This document shows, in pieces, positions 18,788 through 27,958 of a stretch of 64,000 nt of DNA. Every line of letters begins with the position of its first letter. The first letter of the stretch is position 1. Position numbers and translations under genes: made by a program. Under the pieces are notes generated by a model. That model saw only the letters and a program-made list of their open reading frames with translations. It did no database searches and had not been told where the DNA came from. Source of the DNA: Mesobacillus maritimus (GTDB lineage: Bacteria; Bacillota; Bacilli; Bacillales; Cytobacillaceae); the NCBI RefSeq assembly GCF_023715205.1, contig NZ_JAMBNR010000002.1, positions 406,577-470,576 on the forward strand, given 5' to 3'.

Positions 18788-20707
18788 ATGACGGCAGTTA
18801 CCACCAAAACAAGTCCATGGAAATTCTCTCCGATACCGAATATCGAAGAATCCAATTTTAATAAAATCTTAGAGCGTTTCTATGGATTAGGCGTGCAAGG
18901 TTTAACAAAGGAAAACATTCAGAACTCATTGGATGGTCGGTTACCTAATAGCACGGCACCTGTGATTGTGAAAATAGAAACCGGTACGATCAATCGTAAG
19001 GACATTCCTGGCATTGATCATGTCATTGACCGAATTAAGTGTCTCGAAGGTAGGAATAGTTACACAAAGGAAACCATTGGGCATATGCTTAAAAGGGTCA
19101 ATCAAGATGAAGTACGGTATATCTCGTTTGAAGATATTAATACAAAGGGATTGACCGGTGCAAAAAATGGTCAAAGTCATTCCAAAAAGGATACATGGGG
19201 AATTTATGCCTATAACAAAGGTGTCCACTTTGAAGAAAGTGACTCAAAGATCGAAACATCGCGTGGAGGCTCGCATGGTGTTGGGAAGATCGCATCAAAC
19301 GCTGCATCCGATCTTCATCTGATGTATTTTGCAAACTGTGATGAGCAGGGAGATCAGCATTTAGGTGGGACGGTTCAATTAATTGAACATTTATATGAAG
19401 ATCAATGCTACCGCTCAACAGGTTATTTTGCAGATTTAAAAGAAGAAAACAATACATCCAAGTTCTATCCATATGAAAATGATTTCCACTCTGTTTTTGA
19501 AAAGAAAACTAGAGGATTGAAAATCATTATTCCTTATTTGCGTTCTGAGTTTGATAGCGAAGAAGAAATCATTAAAACAGTTTGTGATAGTTTCTTCATC
19601 TCTATTTTAGATGGTCGATTAGAAGTTCAAATCAATGATCATGTCATTAATGCAGATACGATTGAAAGCTATCTTACAAACAGCCAATACTATAATCAAG
19701 AAATTTCCGAAATGAAAAAGGTGTTTACACCACTTTATGTTAAAACGTATAAAAACCAAAAGCCACGAGAAATCATCGTGTCAAATGGTGAAAGAGATTA
19801 CCAATTTAAGCTTTATTTTAAATATGATGAAGCGATCGTAAAAGGTCGTGTGGCCATTGTTCGGACGATCGGGATGAAAATTGAAGATTTTGCGGTGAAA
19901 TCCAATGCGACGAAACCATTTAATGCCGTTTTAATTGGCGGGTTAGAGGAAGATGGTTATTTAAAATCATTAGAGAATGAGTCACATACGAAGATTTCTG
20001 CTGAAGATATTAAAGATCCGATCTTAAAACGCCAAGCTACTCGGTTCATCAATAACCTTTCAAAGGAAATTGCTAAAATCATTGATGAAGAAATGAAGAA
20101 AAATAACCCAACAGATGGGGTAATGGATACAAAAGATCTTCTCTATATTATCGAAACAGAATTCAAGCAAGATTTATCGAATGCTTATGGCGCAGTGAAG
20201 ATTAATCAAGGCAAGAAAGTAGTAAAAACAACGGACGTGACTACTAAAAAGAATACAAAGAAAAAAGGAGACAAAAAGGGCAGTGTCGAGCCAAAAAGTA
20301 CAGGAATTAAACGGACACGTCGAAATAACCCAACTGGAACGGCAGATGAGTTGCAGGAATCAGGGACGGAAATCTACAGCGTCAGCCCAAATTTAGTTAA
20401 GCGTTTAATCTTAAACAATCATGAATTAATTCAATTCAACTTTAAGGATATTCCTGAAATGAAAAAGAAGACTTCTTGTCATCTTTCCTTCAACTTAATT
20501 GATGGTATGGGTGAAGAATATAAGGATGAGTTTAAATTAAAGGAAAACTATGCACATGCCTTTGATCAGCATTCCGGTTCTAGCTGCCTCATCGACGATG
20601 AAAAAATTAAAGATGTCTCGATTCGAGATGGCATTGTTAAATTAAAACTCGACTTAAAACCGAACTATAATCGTGCTTTAAAATTTGTTTACTATGTAGA
20701 GGTGTAA
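18788..20707 (+). CDS. GHKL-type ATPase, first gene of an uncharacterised operon
   Basis: 639 aa from the ATG at 18788 (GATGAGGTG 8 bases upstream; the longer GTG start at 18779 overlaps that site). It shows the Bergerat ATP-binding set: N-box-like ENIQNSLDG (about residue 41), G1-like EDINTKGL (about 116) and G2-like RGGSHGVGKIASN (about 158). These fit Hsp90/MutL/type II topoisomerase-type ATPases that dimerise on ATP. Residues about 475-515 are a Lys-rich linker (TTKKNTKKKGDKKG), and about 530-639 form a beta-rich tail. The next gene starts 1 base after the stop. No known defence-system label fits with confidence; a DNA-sensing or clamp role is inferred. Confidence 0.7.
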   Translation: MTAVTTKTSPWKFSPIPNIEESNFNKILERFYGLGVQGLTKENIQNSLDGRLPNSTAPVIVKIETGTINRKDIPGIDHVIDRIKCLEGRNSYTKETIGHMLKRVNQDEVRYISFEDINTKGLTGAKNGQSHSKKDTWGIYAYNKGVHFEESDSKIETSRGGSHGVGKIASNAASDLHLMYFANCDEQGDQHLGGTVQLIEHLYEDQCYRSTGYFADLKEENNTSKFYPYENDFHSVFEKKTRGLKIIIPYLRSEFDSEEEIIKTVCDSFFISILDGRLEVQINDHVINADTIESYLTNSQYYNQEISEMKKVFTPLYVKTYKNQKPREIIVSNGERDYQFKLYFKYDEAIVKGRVAIVRTIGMKIEDFAVKSNATKPFNAVLIGGLEEDGYLKSLENESHTKISAEDIKDPILKRQATRFINNLSKEIAKIIDEEMKKNNPTDGVMDTKDLLYIIETEFKQDLSNAYGAVKINQGKKVVKTTDVTTKKNTKKKGDKKGSVEPKSTGIKRTRRNNPTGTADELQESGTEIYSVSPNLVKRLILNNHELIQFNFKDIPEMKKKTSCHLSFNLIDGMGEEYKDEFKLKENYAHAFDQHSGSSCLIDDEKIKDVSIRDGIVKLKLDLKPNYNRALKFVYYVEV

Positions 20708-20708
20708 C

Positions 20709-21563
20709 ATGATCTATAAAAAAGATGCCAATTTTCCTTATCCTGTGTTAACCAATACATCCACTAGCTATGAAGATCCTTCATTTTTGCTGGATGTCTC
20801 TTTAGAGGAAAATACAAATGATTATCGTTTTCTCATAAATTACGAAGTGAGCTCTCCTTTTATAAATAAACTTATTGCAACTGGAGATGCGCAAGCCATT
20901 CTTATTATCCAGTCAAAGGATAATAAGTTTTATAAGCTGGATCCGAATCAAACTGCGATTGAAGTGCCGAAGAAAAGAGTTTCTTTAAATAAACGTACGT
21001 CCATTCAATTGCATATTCAGTCAAACACAGAAATCCATTTTGGTGAAAATCAAGATTTAACGAGCTTCTATGATGAATTTAAAAACGAAATTACCGTCCC
21101 AAATCATGCATTACTAGGCTACTCAAACATTGTTGTATTTGAGGGAAGCATTCAAAATCCATTGGTATTGTTTGAAAAGAAATTAGATGAACAATTAACT
21201 TCTGATATTCGAATCGAACTTGGTGTCGAAACGATTATTATTCATTATCGTAAAGAAGATTATCAATTTACTGGGGTACGTTCTAGTCAGGCCTTCAATA
21301 ATCCGTATATATATGCTGGCCTTCGTACAGCCTTGCAACGCTTTATCCACGAGTATAGTGAGCAGGGGGAGGATTATGTGGATTTAACCCAAATCACACA
21401 ACCTGAAAACTTACTTGACTTTAAATTATATCAATTGATGACGAAGAAAATGGTGCAAGAAGTTTCGGTTGATAACATTGATGAGGTCATCTCTTTAATC
21501 TCGGATAAGATTATTGAAAAATATGCTGGGGCAGTTAAGGAGCTTATTAATAATGGAAATTAG
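20709..21563 (+). CDS. Uncharacterised second protein of the GHKL operon
   Basis: 284 aa, mostly alternating beta-type pattern (VSLEENTNDYRFLINYEVSS and TSIQLHIQSNTEIHFGENQ) with a helical last 80 residues. No catalytic motif, signal peptide or membrane helix. It starts one base after the ATPase stop and its end overlaps the third gene by 11 bases, so the three are made together and probably form a complex. I do not recognise the family. Confidence 0.6.
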   Translation: MIYKKDANFPYPVLTNTSTSYEDPSFLLDVSLEENTNDYRFLINYEVSSPFINKLIATGDAQAILIIQSKDNKFYKLDPNQTAIEVPKKRVSLNKRTSIQLHIQSNTEIHFGENQDLTSFYDEFKNEITVPNHALLGYSNIVVFEGSIQNPLVLFEKKLDEQLTSDIRIELGVETIIIHYRKEDYQFTGVRSSQAFNNPYIYAGLRTALQRFIHEYSEQGEDYVDLTQITQPENLLDFKLYQLMTKKMVQEVSVDNIDEVISLISDKIIEKYAGAVKELINNGN

Positions 21564-22320
21564 ATTATTAAAAAAGGGCTATAAAAACAATGAACAATTT
21601 TATCAGGATTTCTTAGAAGATAAGATTAATAGCAACGAAGAGTATTTTACGAATGATATCGTCACCATTCCAGAGGCACCGGATTTCCCGATTTATATGG
21701 GACGTGGTTCTGAAGAAGAGAAGAAGCAAGCTTTTCAACAAGCATTTGAAGTGATCGCTTCTTCTTATATCCAAACAGATCGGGATCTTCATCTAGAAGA
21801 GATCTTTTGGCACTCTTTACTGGTAACGAAAAAGCGGGAATATATCCTTGAAAATTACCCAGTCGTGAAAACAGACATGAAACAATTCGAAAACATTGTG
21901 ATTAAGAAGTTTGACTGGGAAAATTATATTTATAAATGTGTTCTTGCAGCTGAATACATCGAGGATTTAATAGAAGACCCTAAAGAAAAAAAGCACTATT
22001 ACCAACTTGTATTGGAAAACCTAGATATCTATAACTATATTATTAAATACGCGATTTTCCGTAACGCTGAGTTTTTGGTTAAGATATTAACAATTATTGA
22101 TGAGTTAAATATATCCAGTATAATGAAGGAAAAAATCAAGGATCGACCGGATTTAGGGAAAGATGAACGTTACGGCAGACGAGTTATTTTTGAACTGAAC
22201 AAAAAATATCCAGTTGTCATGTCCCCCTTGTTAGATAAAGAATCATTAAAACAGGAAGTAATACAGGCATTAGGTTATTATTATGATGTTTCAACTATAA
22301 TGGAGGGGGTTACCGTTTAA
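21553..22320 (+). CDS. Uncharacterised third protein of the GHKL operon
   Basis: 255 aa from the ATG at 21553, which has AAGGAG 10 bases upstream inside the previous gene; the longer frame from 21514 lacks a site. The sequence is acidic and helical, with conserved-looking segments DIVTIPEAPDFPIYMGRG, DRDLHLEEIFWHSLL and KREYILENYP. There is no nuclease motif I can point to. Function unknown; coupling to the ATPase gene suggests one system. Confidence 0.6.
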   Translation: MEIRLLKKGYKNNEQFYQDFLEDKINSNEEYFTNDIVTIPEAPDFPIYMGRGSEEEKKQAFQQAFEVIASSYIQTDRDLHLEEIFWHSLLVTKKREYILENYPVVKTDMKQFENIVIKKFDWENYIYKCVLAAEYIEDLIEDPKEKKHYYQLVLENLDIYNYIIKYAIFRNAEFLVKILTIIDELNISSIMKEKIKDRPDLGKDERYGRRVIFELNKKYPVVMSPLLDKESLKQEVIQALGYYYDVSTIMEGVTV

Positions 22321-22544
22321 TTTGTTATTTATTATCATTGTAAACAAAGTCAGCTCTTTCTAAACTGTTCCCTTGTAAAGGTCAATTTTTAACAAGCTAG
22401 CAGCTAGATGATTTCTGGCATTGATAGGGGGTATCTTTGTTATACGGCAGTTGCAATTAAGCAAAAAACAACTAAATCATCTGAAGTCTTAATAACAGGT
22501 TTAATTAGGATTAACAGATTCCCAAGTAAAGGAAGGAATTTATA

Positions 22545-23537
22545 ATGATTTATACAATTGATAGAGTACAATATTCAAGGCTACAGAATAAATACTATGT
22601 ATTTGAATTTTTAGAAATCCAGGAAATAAACAATCTTCTTAATCATAATGGAAGAACTGTTAAATTCCAAGATTCAATGTGGTTTAGAGGATTTTGGATT
22701 GAATTATATAAAATGGTAAAGGAACCCGTAAAGGAAAAATTAGAATTCCTACAAAATTGGGATACGAATGCAACCAGAATTTTTGTGCTTTATCAAAAAG
22801 GTATTAATACTTTTATCAAAATTGAAATTGAGCCTGGTCGATATAATTGTGACGTTGGAACTTTTAATGACTTGCAACAATGGTTTAGAGCTTTGAATAA
22901 TATCGACGGTGATAGTTATTCAAAGGGATTAGGTGTTTCTAGGGATTTGAATGTAGATAAATACGTCAATGGTTTACTTTGTCAATTATACAATGATGCC
23001 CAATTTGCTGATGATAACGGTTTGGAGCTTACAAAAGCTCTTCTAAATGGGGATTCAACAAAGGCTATAGACTTTGATTTATTTCAATACATACCATCAA
23101 CAAAAGAGGTTATAATTTATGAATTTTTAAAGAGAGAAAGTCCTTATATAGATAATATAAGTGCTCATCCAATGAGGTATAGTTGGACAGGGAAAATCAA
23201 AGATAATAAGCAAAAGTATATTTCTTTTTGGAAGGCCAAACAGTATCTTAACGCAAGATTGTTTTTAATAAGTTATAGTGATAATTACAATGAGAAGGTT
23301 TCCATTATGGAAGTGATGTCACTTGATGAAAATAGTGGATTCGTTGAGGAAAATAAATATGTTATGAGTCAGAATGTTTTTTTAGGATGGTTAAAAGATA
23401 TGAACAATTATCAAAAAGGTCATAATGATTATTTTTCCGACTTTAAATATATAAAATATGACAATGCATTTTTTGAAAAGTATCACTCAAATAAGTTTGA
23501 TTACAATAAGCAATATGGCAAGGAGTTTAGACGTTAG
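22545..23537 (+). CDS. Partner protein of AlwI-type endonuclease, copy 1
   Basis: 330 aa, clearly homologous to the 324-aa protein at 39979: both start MIYT(I/V)DRVQ and share DDNGL..TK.AL, FDFDLF, NI.AHPMRY.W, QKYIS.W.A.Q.LN and a late LDE. The FDFDLF...IIYEFL spacing resembles the D...E core of PD-(D/E)XK folds (inference). It sits 14 bases before an AlwI-family endonuclease, exactly as the second copy does. It may be the second subunit that cuts the other strand, as in heterodimeric type IIS enzymes. AAAGGAAGG precedes the ATG. Confidence 0.6.
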   Translation: MIYTIDRVQYSRLQNKYYVFEFLEIQEINNLLNHNGRTVKFQDSMWFRGFWIELYKMVKEPVKEKLEFLQNWDTNATRIFVLYQKGINTFIKIEIEPGRYNCDVGTFNDLQQWFRALNNIDGDSYSKGLGVSRDLNVDKYVNGLLCQLYNDAQFADDNGLELTKALLNGDSTKAIDFDLFQYIPSTKEVIIYEFLKRESPYIDNISAHPMRYSWTGKIKDNKQKYISFWKAKQYLNARLFLISYSDNYNEKVSIMEVMSLDENSGFVEENKYVMSQNVFLGWLKDMNNYQKGHNDYFSDFKYIKYDNAFFEKYHSNKFDYNKQYGKEFRR

Positions 23538-23551
23538 GGGGAATAGGATAC

Positions 23552-25426
23552 ATGCCTGGTACATGGAGTATTAGCACAACTATTAGAAATCCTGAAAGAA
23601 ATGTTCCATTTTTAAAGGCTCTTTCTAAATTTGAAGGTCAAGTGTTTGATGAAAGAGTACAAAGGAATTTCTTTAAAGAACTAATTAAATTGAAAGCATA
23701 TAAACCCACTGGAATTTCAAAGTATTTCAAGGACAAATATGAAGAACCAGAAGAGTTTACTTATGAGGAAGTAGAAGAAATTTTCAGCCAAGTTCATTAC
23801 TCCAACGAGCAATATGACGATGATCAAGAAGAGATTTATGCAATGAGAGGAAGAACAGCAGTTGGAAATTTAAACAAAATGGGCCTCGTAATTGCAAGGA
23901 AATCAATGGGGTCTGTTGCAATATCAAATTTAGGAAAGGAAGTAATGTCTGGTAACGCGGACCTTTCAAATGTTTTCCTACGTTATTGCCTAAAGTGGCA
24001 ATTACCTAATTTGGCAGAAAAAGGTTACAAGGGATTCAATATAATCCCTTTTATTGCTACATTACACGTTATTCATAAAATAAATAGAGAGTGGAAGCGG
24101 TTGGGGAAAAAGCCAGTAGGTATTTCAAAGGTGGAATTTGCCCTTTTCTTAATTACTTTGATTGATTATCGTAATATAAATAAAAAGGTTAAAGAAATTA
24201 TTAAATTTCGTCTGGTTTGCCAAGCTTTAGATAAAAATGAAAGACATAAATATGTTGATATGTGTTTTGTTGAAACTGCAATAGAGGTTTTTAATTTAAG
24301 CCCTTCTAATGAGAAGGTAATTACCAAGAAGGTAAATAATCTTTTTGATTATGCGGATTCTGCCATTAGGTATTATCGCCAAACAAAAATGCTCATTTAT
24401 AGAGGAAATGGCAGGTACGTTGATTTAGCTCCTACTCGTATTGTGGAAATAAGAAGTATCTTACAAAATTTTGATGGTGGGGCTATTGAATTTGATGGTA
24501 TTGAAGACTATTTAGATTATGTTGCGGATATTAACCAACCTGTATTGCCTTGGGAGAATGTGGAAGATTTGCAATCTGTCTATGAAAATCTGCTTGATCA
24601 GGCTAATAACTTACAAAAGGAAATTGAAAGTCAATTTAGAGGTCAAGAATTACATCATTTTGTTTTGATTCAACAAGAATTAAATTCCATCACCGAATAC
24701 AATGTTGAAATCTCTCGTCTTAGAGAAGTAATAAGAACACTTCAAAATGACCTTTCAATACTAAAAGAAAGAAGTCTTCAAAATATAGACTCCTATATCG
24801 AAAAATTAATGGAGCTTGCTAACCGAAGAAGAAGCGTTTCTGGTCAAGATCCATTGAACTTAGAATGGTATGTAGCCATGTCATTAATGGCTTTAGACGA
24901 TGCTAAAGAAATAGCACCCAATTATGCGGTAGGGGATGATAATATACCACTATTTACTGCCCCTGGTGGTACAGCAGATATAGAGTGCTACTATAATGCG
25001 TTTAATATGATCTGTGAGGTTACTTTACTAAAGGGTAGAGATCAATGGTATAATGAAGGTCAACCCGTAATGCGTCATTTAAGGGATTTTGAGGAGAAAG
25101 TTCTAGACCGTTCAAATGAAAATTATTGTTTGTTCATAGCACCAAATATCCATAGGGATACGTTAAATACATTTTGGATGAGTGTTAAATTAGGTTATGA
25201 GGGGCAAATCCAGAAAATAATTCCTCTTACCATAGAACAGTACGTAAAGGTTCTCGAAGTGGTAAAAGTGCTTAATTATCAAGGGAAAAGGGTAAATCAT
25301 GTTGAAATAAAACAACTATTCGATTTAATCTTTGAGAGTCACAAACAAGCAGGTAACGTTTCAACAGTTTGGCTTGAAAATATTGATGTATTGATTCAAC
25401 AATGGGGCAATTCTCTGTCAGCATAA
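23552..25426 (+). CDS. AlwI family type IIS restriction endonuclease, copy 1 (no adjacent methylase)
   Basis: 624 aa, the usual AlwI/BspD6I large-subunit length. The opening TWSISTTIRNPERNVPFL is the family signature. The catalytic region is TAPGGTADIECYYNAFNMICEVTLL followed by PVMRHL (about residues 468-515): D, E and His of the family's active site, with E-x-T in place of E-x-K. The N-terminal half would carry site recognition (family knowledge). A coiled-coil-like stretch spans about residues 340-420. No methylase gene is next to it; upstream is the GHKL operon, downstream a terminator and gene debris. Confidence 0.8.
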   Translation: MPGTWSISTTIRNPERNVPFLKALSKFEGQVFDERVQRNFFKELIKLKAYKPTGISKYFKDKYEEPEEFTYEEVEEIFSQVHYSNEQYDDDQEEIYAMRGRTAVGNLNKMGLVIARKSMGSVAISNLGKEVMSGNADLSNVFLRYCLKWQLPNLAEKGYKGFNIIPFIATLHVIHKINREWKRLGKKPVGISKVEFALFLITLIDYRNINKKVKEIIKFRLVCQALDKNERHKYVDMCFVETAIEVFNLSPSNEKVITKKVNNLFDYADSAIRYYRQTKMLIYRGNGRYVDLAPTRIVEIRSILQNFDGGAIEFDGIEDYLDYVADINQPVLPWENVEDLQSVYENLLDQANNLQKEIESQFRGQELHHFVLIQQELNSITEYNVEISRLREVIRTLQNDLSILKERSLQNIDSYIEKLMELANRRRSVSGQDPLNLEWYVAMSLMALDDAKEIAPNYAVGDDNIPLFTAPGGTADIECYYNAFNMICEVTLLKGRDQWYNEGQPVMRHLRDFEEKVLDRSNENYCLFIAPNIHRDTLNTFWMSVKLGYEGQIQKIIPLTIEQYVKVLEVVKVLNYQGKRVNHVEIKQLFDLIFESHKQAGNVSTVWLENIDVLIQQWGNSLSA

Positions 25427-25449
25427 GAATTCCTATAAATAAATGTGAT

Positions 25450-25497
25450 AAAAAGGACTGATGGTATATGTTTTATTTACCGATTCAGTCCTTTTGT
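25450..25497 (+). terminator. Terminator after AlwI-type gene copy 1
   Basis: AAAAAGGACTGA near 25450-25462 pairs with TCAGTCCTTTTG near 25485-25496, with a loop of about 22 bases. T-rich tail. Confidence 0.75.
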
Positions 25498-25622
25498 TAT
25501 GGAAACGCTTAGCAATATTTAAAACGGCATTATCACAAAATGCACATATTTTTTCGTGATATAAGGGTTAATCAAGTACATTCCTAATTAAAGTGATAAG
25601 TTGATTTAAAGAAAGTAAGTAA

Positions 25623-25652
25623 AAGAGCCTTCTTCAATAAGAGGCTCTTGTT
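25623..25652 (+). terminator. Second terminator-like hairpin
   Basis: AAGAGCCT pairs with AGAGGCTCTT around a short loop, then TGTTT. It belongs to no intact gene now and probably survived from a lost one. Confidence 0.6.
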
Positions 25653-26253
25653 TATTAACCGTAGTTATTTATAAATCAAGAAATGCATCTTCAATTATAT
25701 CTTGAATATGCAAATGAGGGTACTTATGACTACAAAGGTTGTTGAATCTTTAATAAATGTCATCGTTAATTTTAAAGTCTTTGTTACATAGATAGATATA
25801 TATATATACTTTCAACAAGTATCAAAGTAGTAGAGTATTGCGTTTAAATAATTCTTCTTATCGATTAATGTTATTAATAATAAAACGTGATTCCCCTGAT
25901 TCTACAACATCCTCACCTCATATGACTAAAGGTAAATCTGAAAATACTAAGAATAGCTTAACATCAACAACAAGAAGAAAAATAACAAGATTACTAGAAA
26001 CTATAAGTCCCCAATAACACAAAATGACTGAGCAATTGATAAGCCTATTAAGACCAAAGAGAAAAACTAATGGTGCTCACCACAAGATGCTCCTTTCTTT
26101 AATTACAGTTAAATGACGGGTTATTTTTGGTGAAAGCAAGAAAGTCAAACTTTCCATAAGGATGGAATATTCAATAGATGTAAATAAATGTATGGTAAAA
26201 TATTACTATATTATATCTGATAAGTGGAAATTAGTTAAGGAGGATCTCTACCT
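25653..26253 (+). other. AT-rich debris between terminators and a pseudogene
   Basis: About 600 bases. A 49-codon frame from ATG 25868 (ends SISPQ-like, Thr/Ser/Lys-rich) has no ribosome site. The final AAGGAGGATCTC belongs to the pseudogene at 26254. Confidence 0.35.
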
Positions 26254-26574
26254 ATGAATTTAATTACAAATAACCAAGAACTATTAACGAATATTCAAAC
26301 CTTAGAAGAGTATAAAAATTCTAATAGATATAAAGAATACTTTACAAAGTTAATAAAAAGAGGGACTTGTTTCATAACTGGAAAAACATGAGAATAATAC
26401 CAGGAAAGATGGAAGAATTACAAATGAAGTATTAAATGAAATATTAGGATTTAAACCTGAATCAAATAAAAAACTTGAAGAATCTTATAAAAATACTGTA
26501 TTGATTTAGGTTTTGTTCCAAATGAAAAAGGAGCCTTTGGTGTGGAGAGAAAGTTTTGGTTAATTAAGAATTAG
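26254..26574 (+). pseudogene. Frameshifted remnant of an endonuclease-associated domain
   Basis: It starts at ATG 26254 behind AAGGAGGA and reads to LIKRGTCFITGKT, then stops. The reading continues in another frame as NNTRKDGRITNEVLNEILGF and KLEESYK, then in a third frame as CIDLGFVPNEKGAFGVERKFW, ending at 26574. Order and content form one protein with at least two frame breaks and a small deletion. The phrase set (RGTCF, DGRITN..ILG, C..LG) resembles the conserved C-terminal region of some HNH/restriction-type proteins; that family call is tentative. Confidence 0.55.
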
Positions 26575-26677
26575 TTCTAGCTTGTTCAAAGTCCTTGGTG
26601 AATTTTGGTACTTAATTAATAAAGGTGGAAAAAATAAAGTCGTTTGTGTGGTGTTAATTATGCATTTAACTGTAAGA

Positions 26678-27353
26678 ATGGCTTGGCATGATAACAATTG
26701 GAATGGAAGAATATGTAAAAATACCGAAAAAATACGTATTGTGTTGGTACTCATTCTCTTTTGGCCGACCGTATCGCCACTAACCGTGATACAGAGCTTG
26801 AGCAGCAGTATCAAAATGAGCAAGTAGCTGATTTGCCACAGGGGTATTCAGTTCCGTGTTACTGGTCAATTAACGCTTTATCAAAAAGTTCATTTGATAT
26901 CGCCATGCTTTTTCATCTATAAAGCACACGATAAAGGAAAAGGTGAAACCTTACTCTGTATTTACATGGCCTTTTAAACTATCATTCGTTCATAGCTGGG
27001 ATAATAAACAAAGATATGGTAATTACCCACCTGATTTAGAGCAAAGAGTAGATCATTTTCTTGATAAGTTTACACCTAAACAGTCAATTCTCTTTTTCTA
27101 TCCCAATTATGATAATCCTATATCTGGTGATGATATGCAATATTTGTTGTTGGGGTGTTCTGTCATTGCAGAAAGGCCAGAAAAAACATATTTCCCATTA
27201 TCAGAGGACGAATTAAATGATTGGTGGTCAAAAGGATATAACATGATAGTTTGTTTGGTTAAAACAAGAGTTATTTACCTTAATTTGGTGACTGCCTCCA
27301 GTACAATTTGGGAGGCAGACACCGTTTTTCAATATTATTTCAGGGGGAAGTAA
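26678..27353 (+). pseudogene. Frameshifted N-terminal part of a large defence-type protein
   Basis: Three consecutive frames join into one protein: MAWHDNNWNGRICKN from ATG 26678; CVGTHSLLADRIATNRDTE and PQGYSVPCYWSINAL in a second frame to about 26922; then YSVFTWPFKLSFVHSWDNK to 27353 in a third. The joined text has the look of the start of a large family with the signature MAWHD..WNG.IC...CVG...., which I associate with helicase-like proteins, but no motor motifs are present here. It is truncated after GNYPPDLEQRVDHFLDKF and YLLLGCSVI. At least two frame breaks. Confidence 0.6.
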
Positions 27354-27958
27354 CAATGATTGTTCAGGAGAATATACGTTTTGACCAACTATCTAAACAT
27401 AAAGCGCCTATAAAATTTTGACAAATAACCCAGCAATACCAAGGGGAAACTACGCTAGCTAATGGATTGTATGGGTGAATTCATTTTTAGGGAGGAATTA
27501 ATAGTATTCTCTACCCTCTAGAAGTAACCCCATCCAAAGTTTTTTGAATTCATAAAAAAAACACTTAATAAACACACATGAACTCTTTGTAGAGTAAATG
27601 AATCAGGCAAGAAACCCCCTGTGGCAAAACTTTGAAATTTCCTCTCGCCATTTTTTAATTTCACATTTCAGCAATATTTAAGAGAATTTGACCTTAATTA
27701 AGCCCGAAAATACTTTGTTAGGTAAAAAGTCCCCTTTAATATAGATTTCCTGGTACGCGTAAACGTACCACATTTCGACATTTTCCGACTGTTTTTGGCA
27801 AAAATTTAAAATCCTAATATTATACAAATAAAATAAAATTTGTCAATATTTAAAGGTTTGTTTTTTCATCGGAGCACCTCTTGTACCAGCCTTCATCCCC
27901 CTTCGTTCTATAGGCAGCGGCTAAGCAAGAAGATATAATGACGAAGGAGGTAGATGAA
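27354..27958 (+). other. Long intergenic leader of the replication-type module
   Basis: About 600 bases. It opens with a 21-codon frame (ATG at about 27356, MIVQENIRFDQLSKHKAPIKF) that may be a last scrap of the pseudogene. The rest is AT-rich with one inverted repeat (27751-27770). No promoter could be picked with confidence. Confidence 0.4.
27751..27770 (+). promoter_or_regulatory. Inverted repeat upstream of the DGQHR genes
   Basis: TGGTACG(27751-27757)-CGTAAA-CGTACCA(27764-27770): perfect 7-bp arms about 190 bases upstream of the DGQHR-type gene. No T-run. A candidate operator for the module. Confidence 0.4.

Noticed and set aside
26582..26827. 81-codon frame read as an independent gene
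   Set aside because: Only its middle (MAWHDNNWNG...) is meaningful, and that part joins the next frames into one broken protein; reported as a pseudogene.
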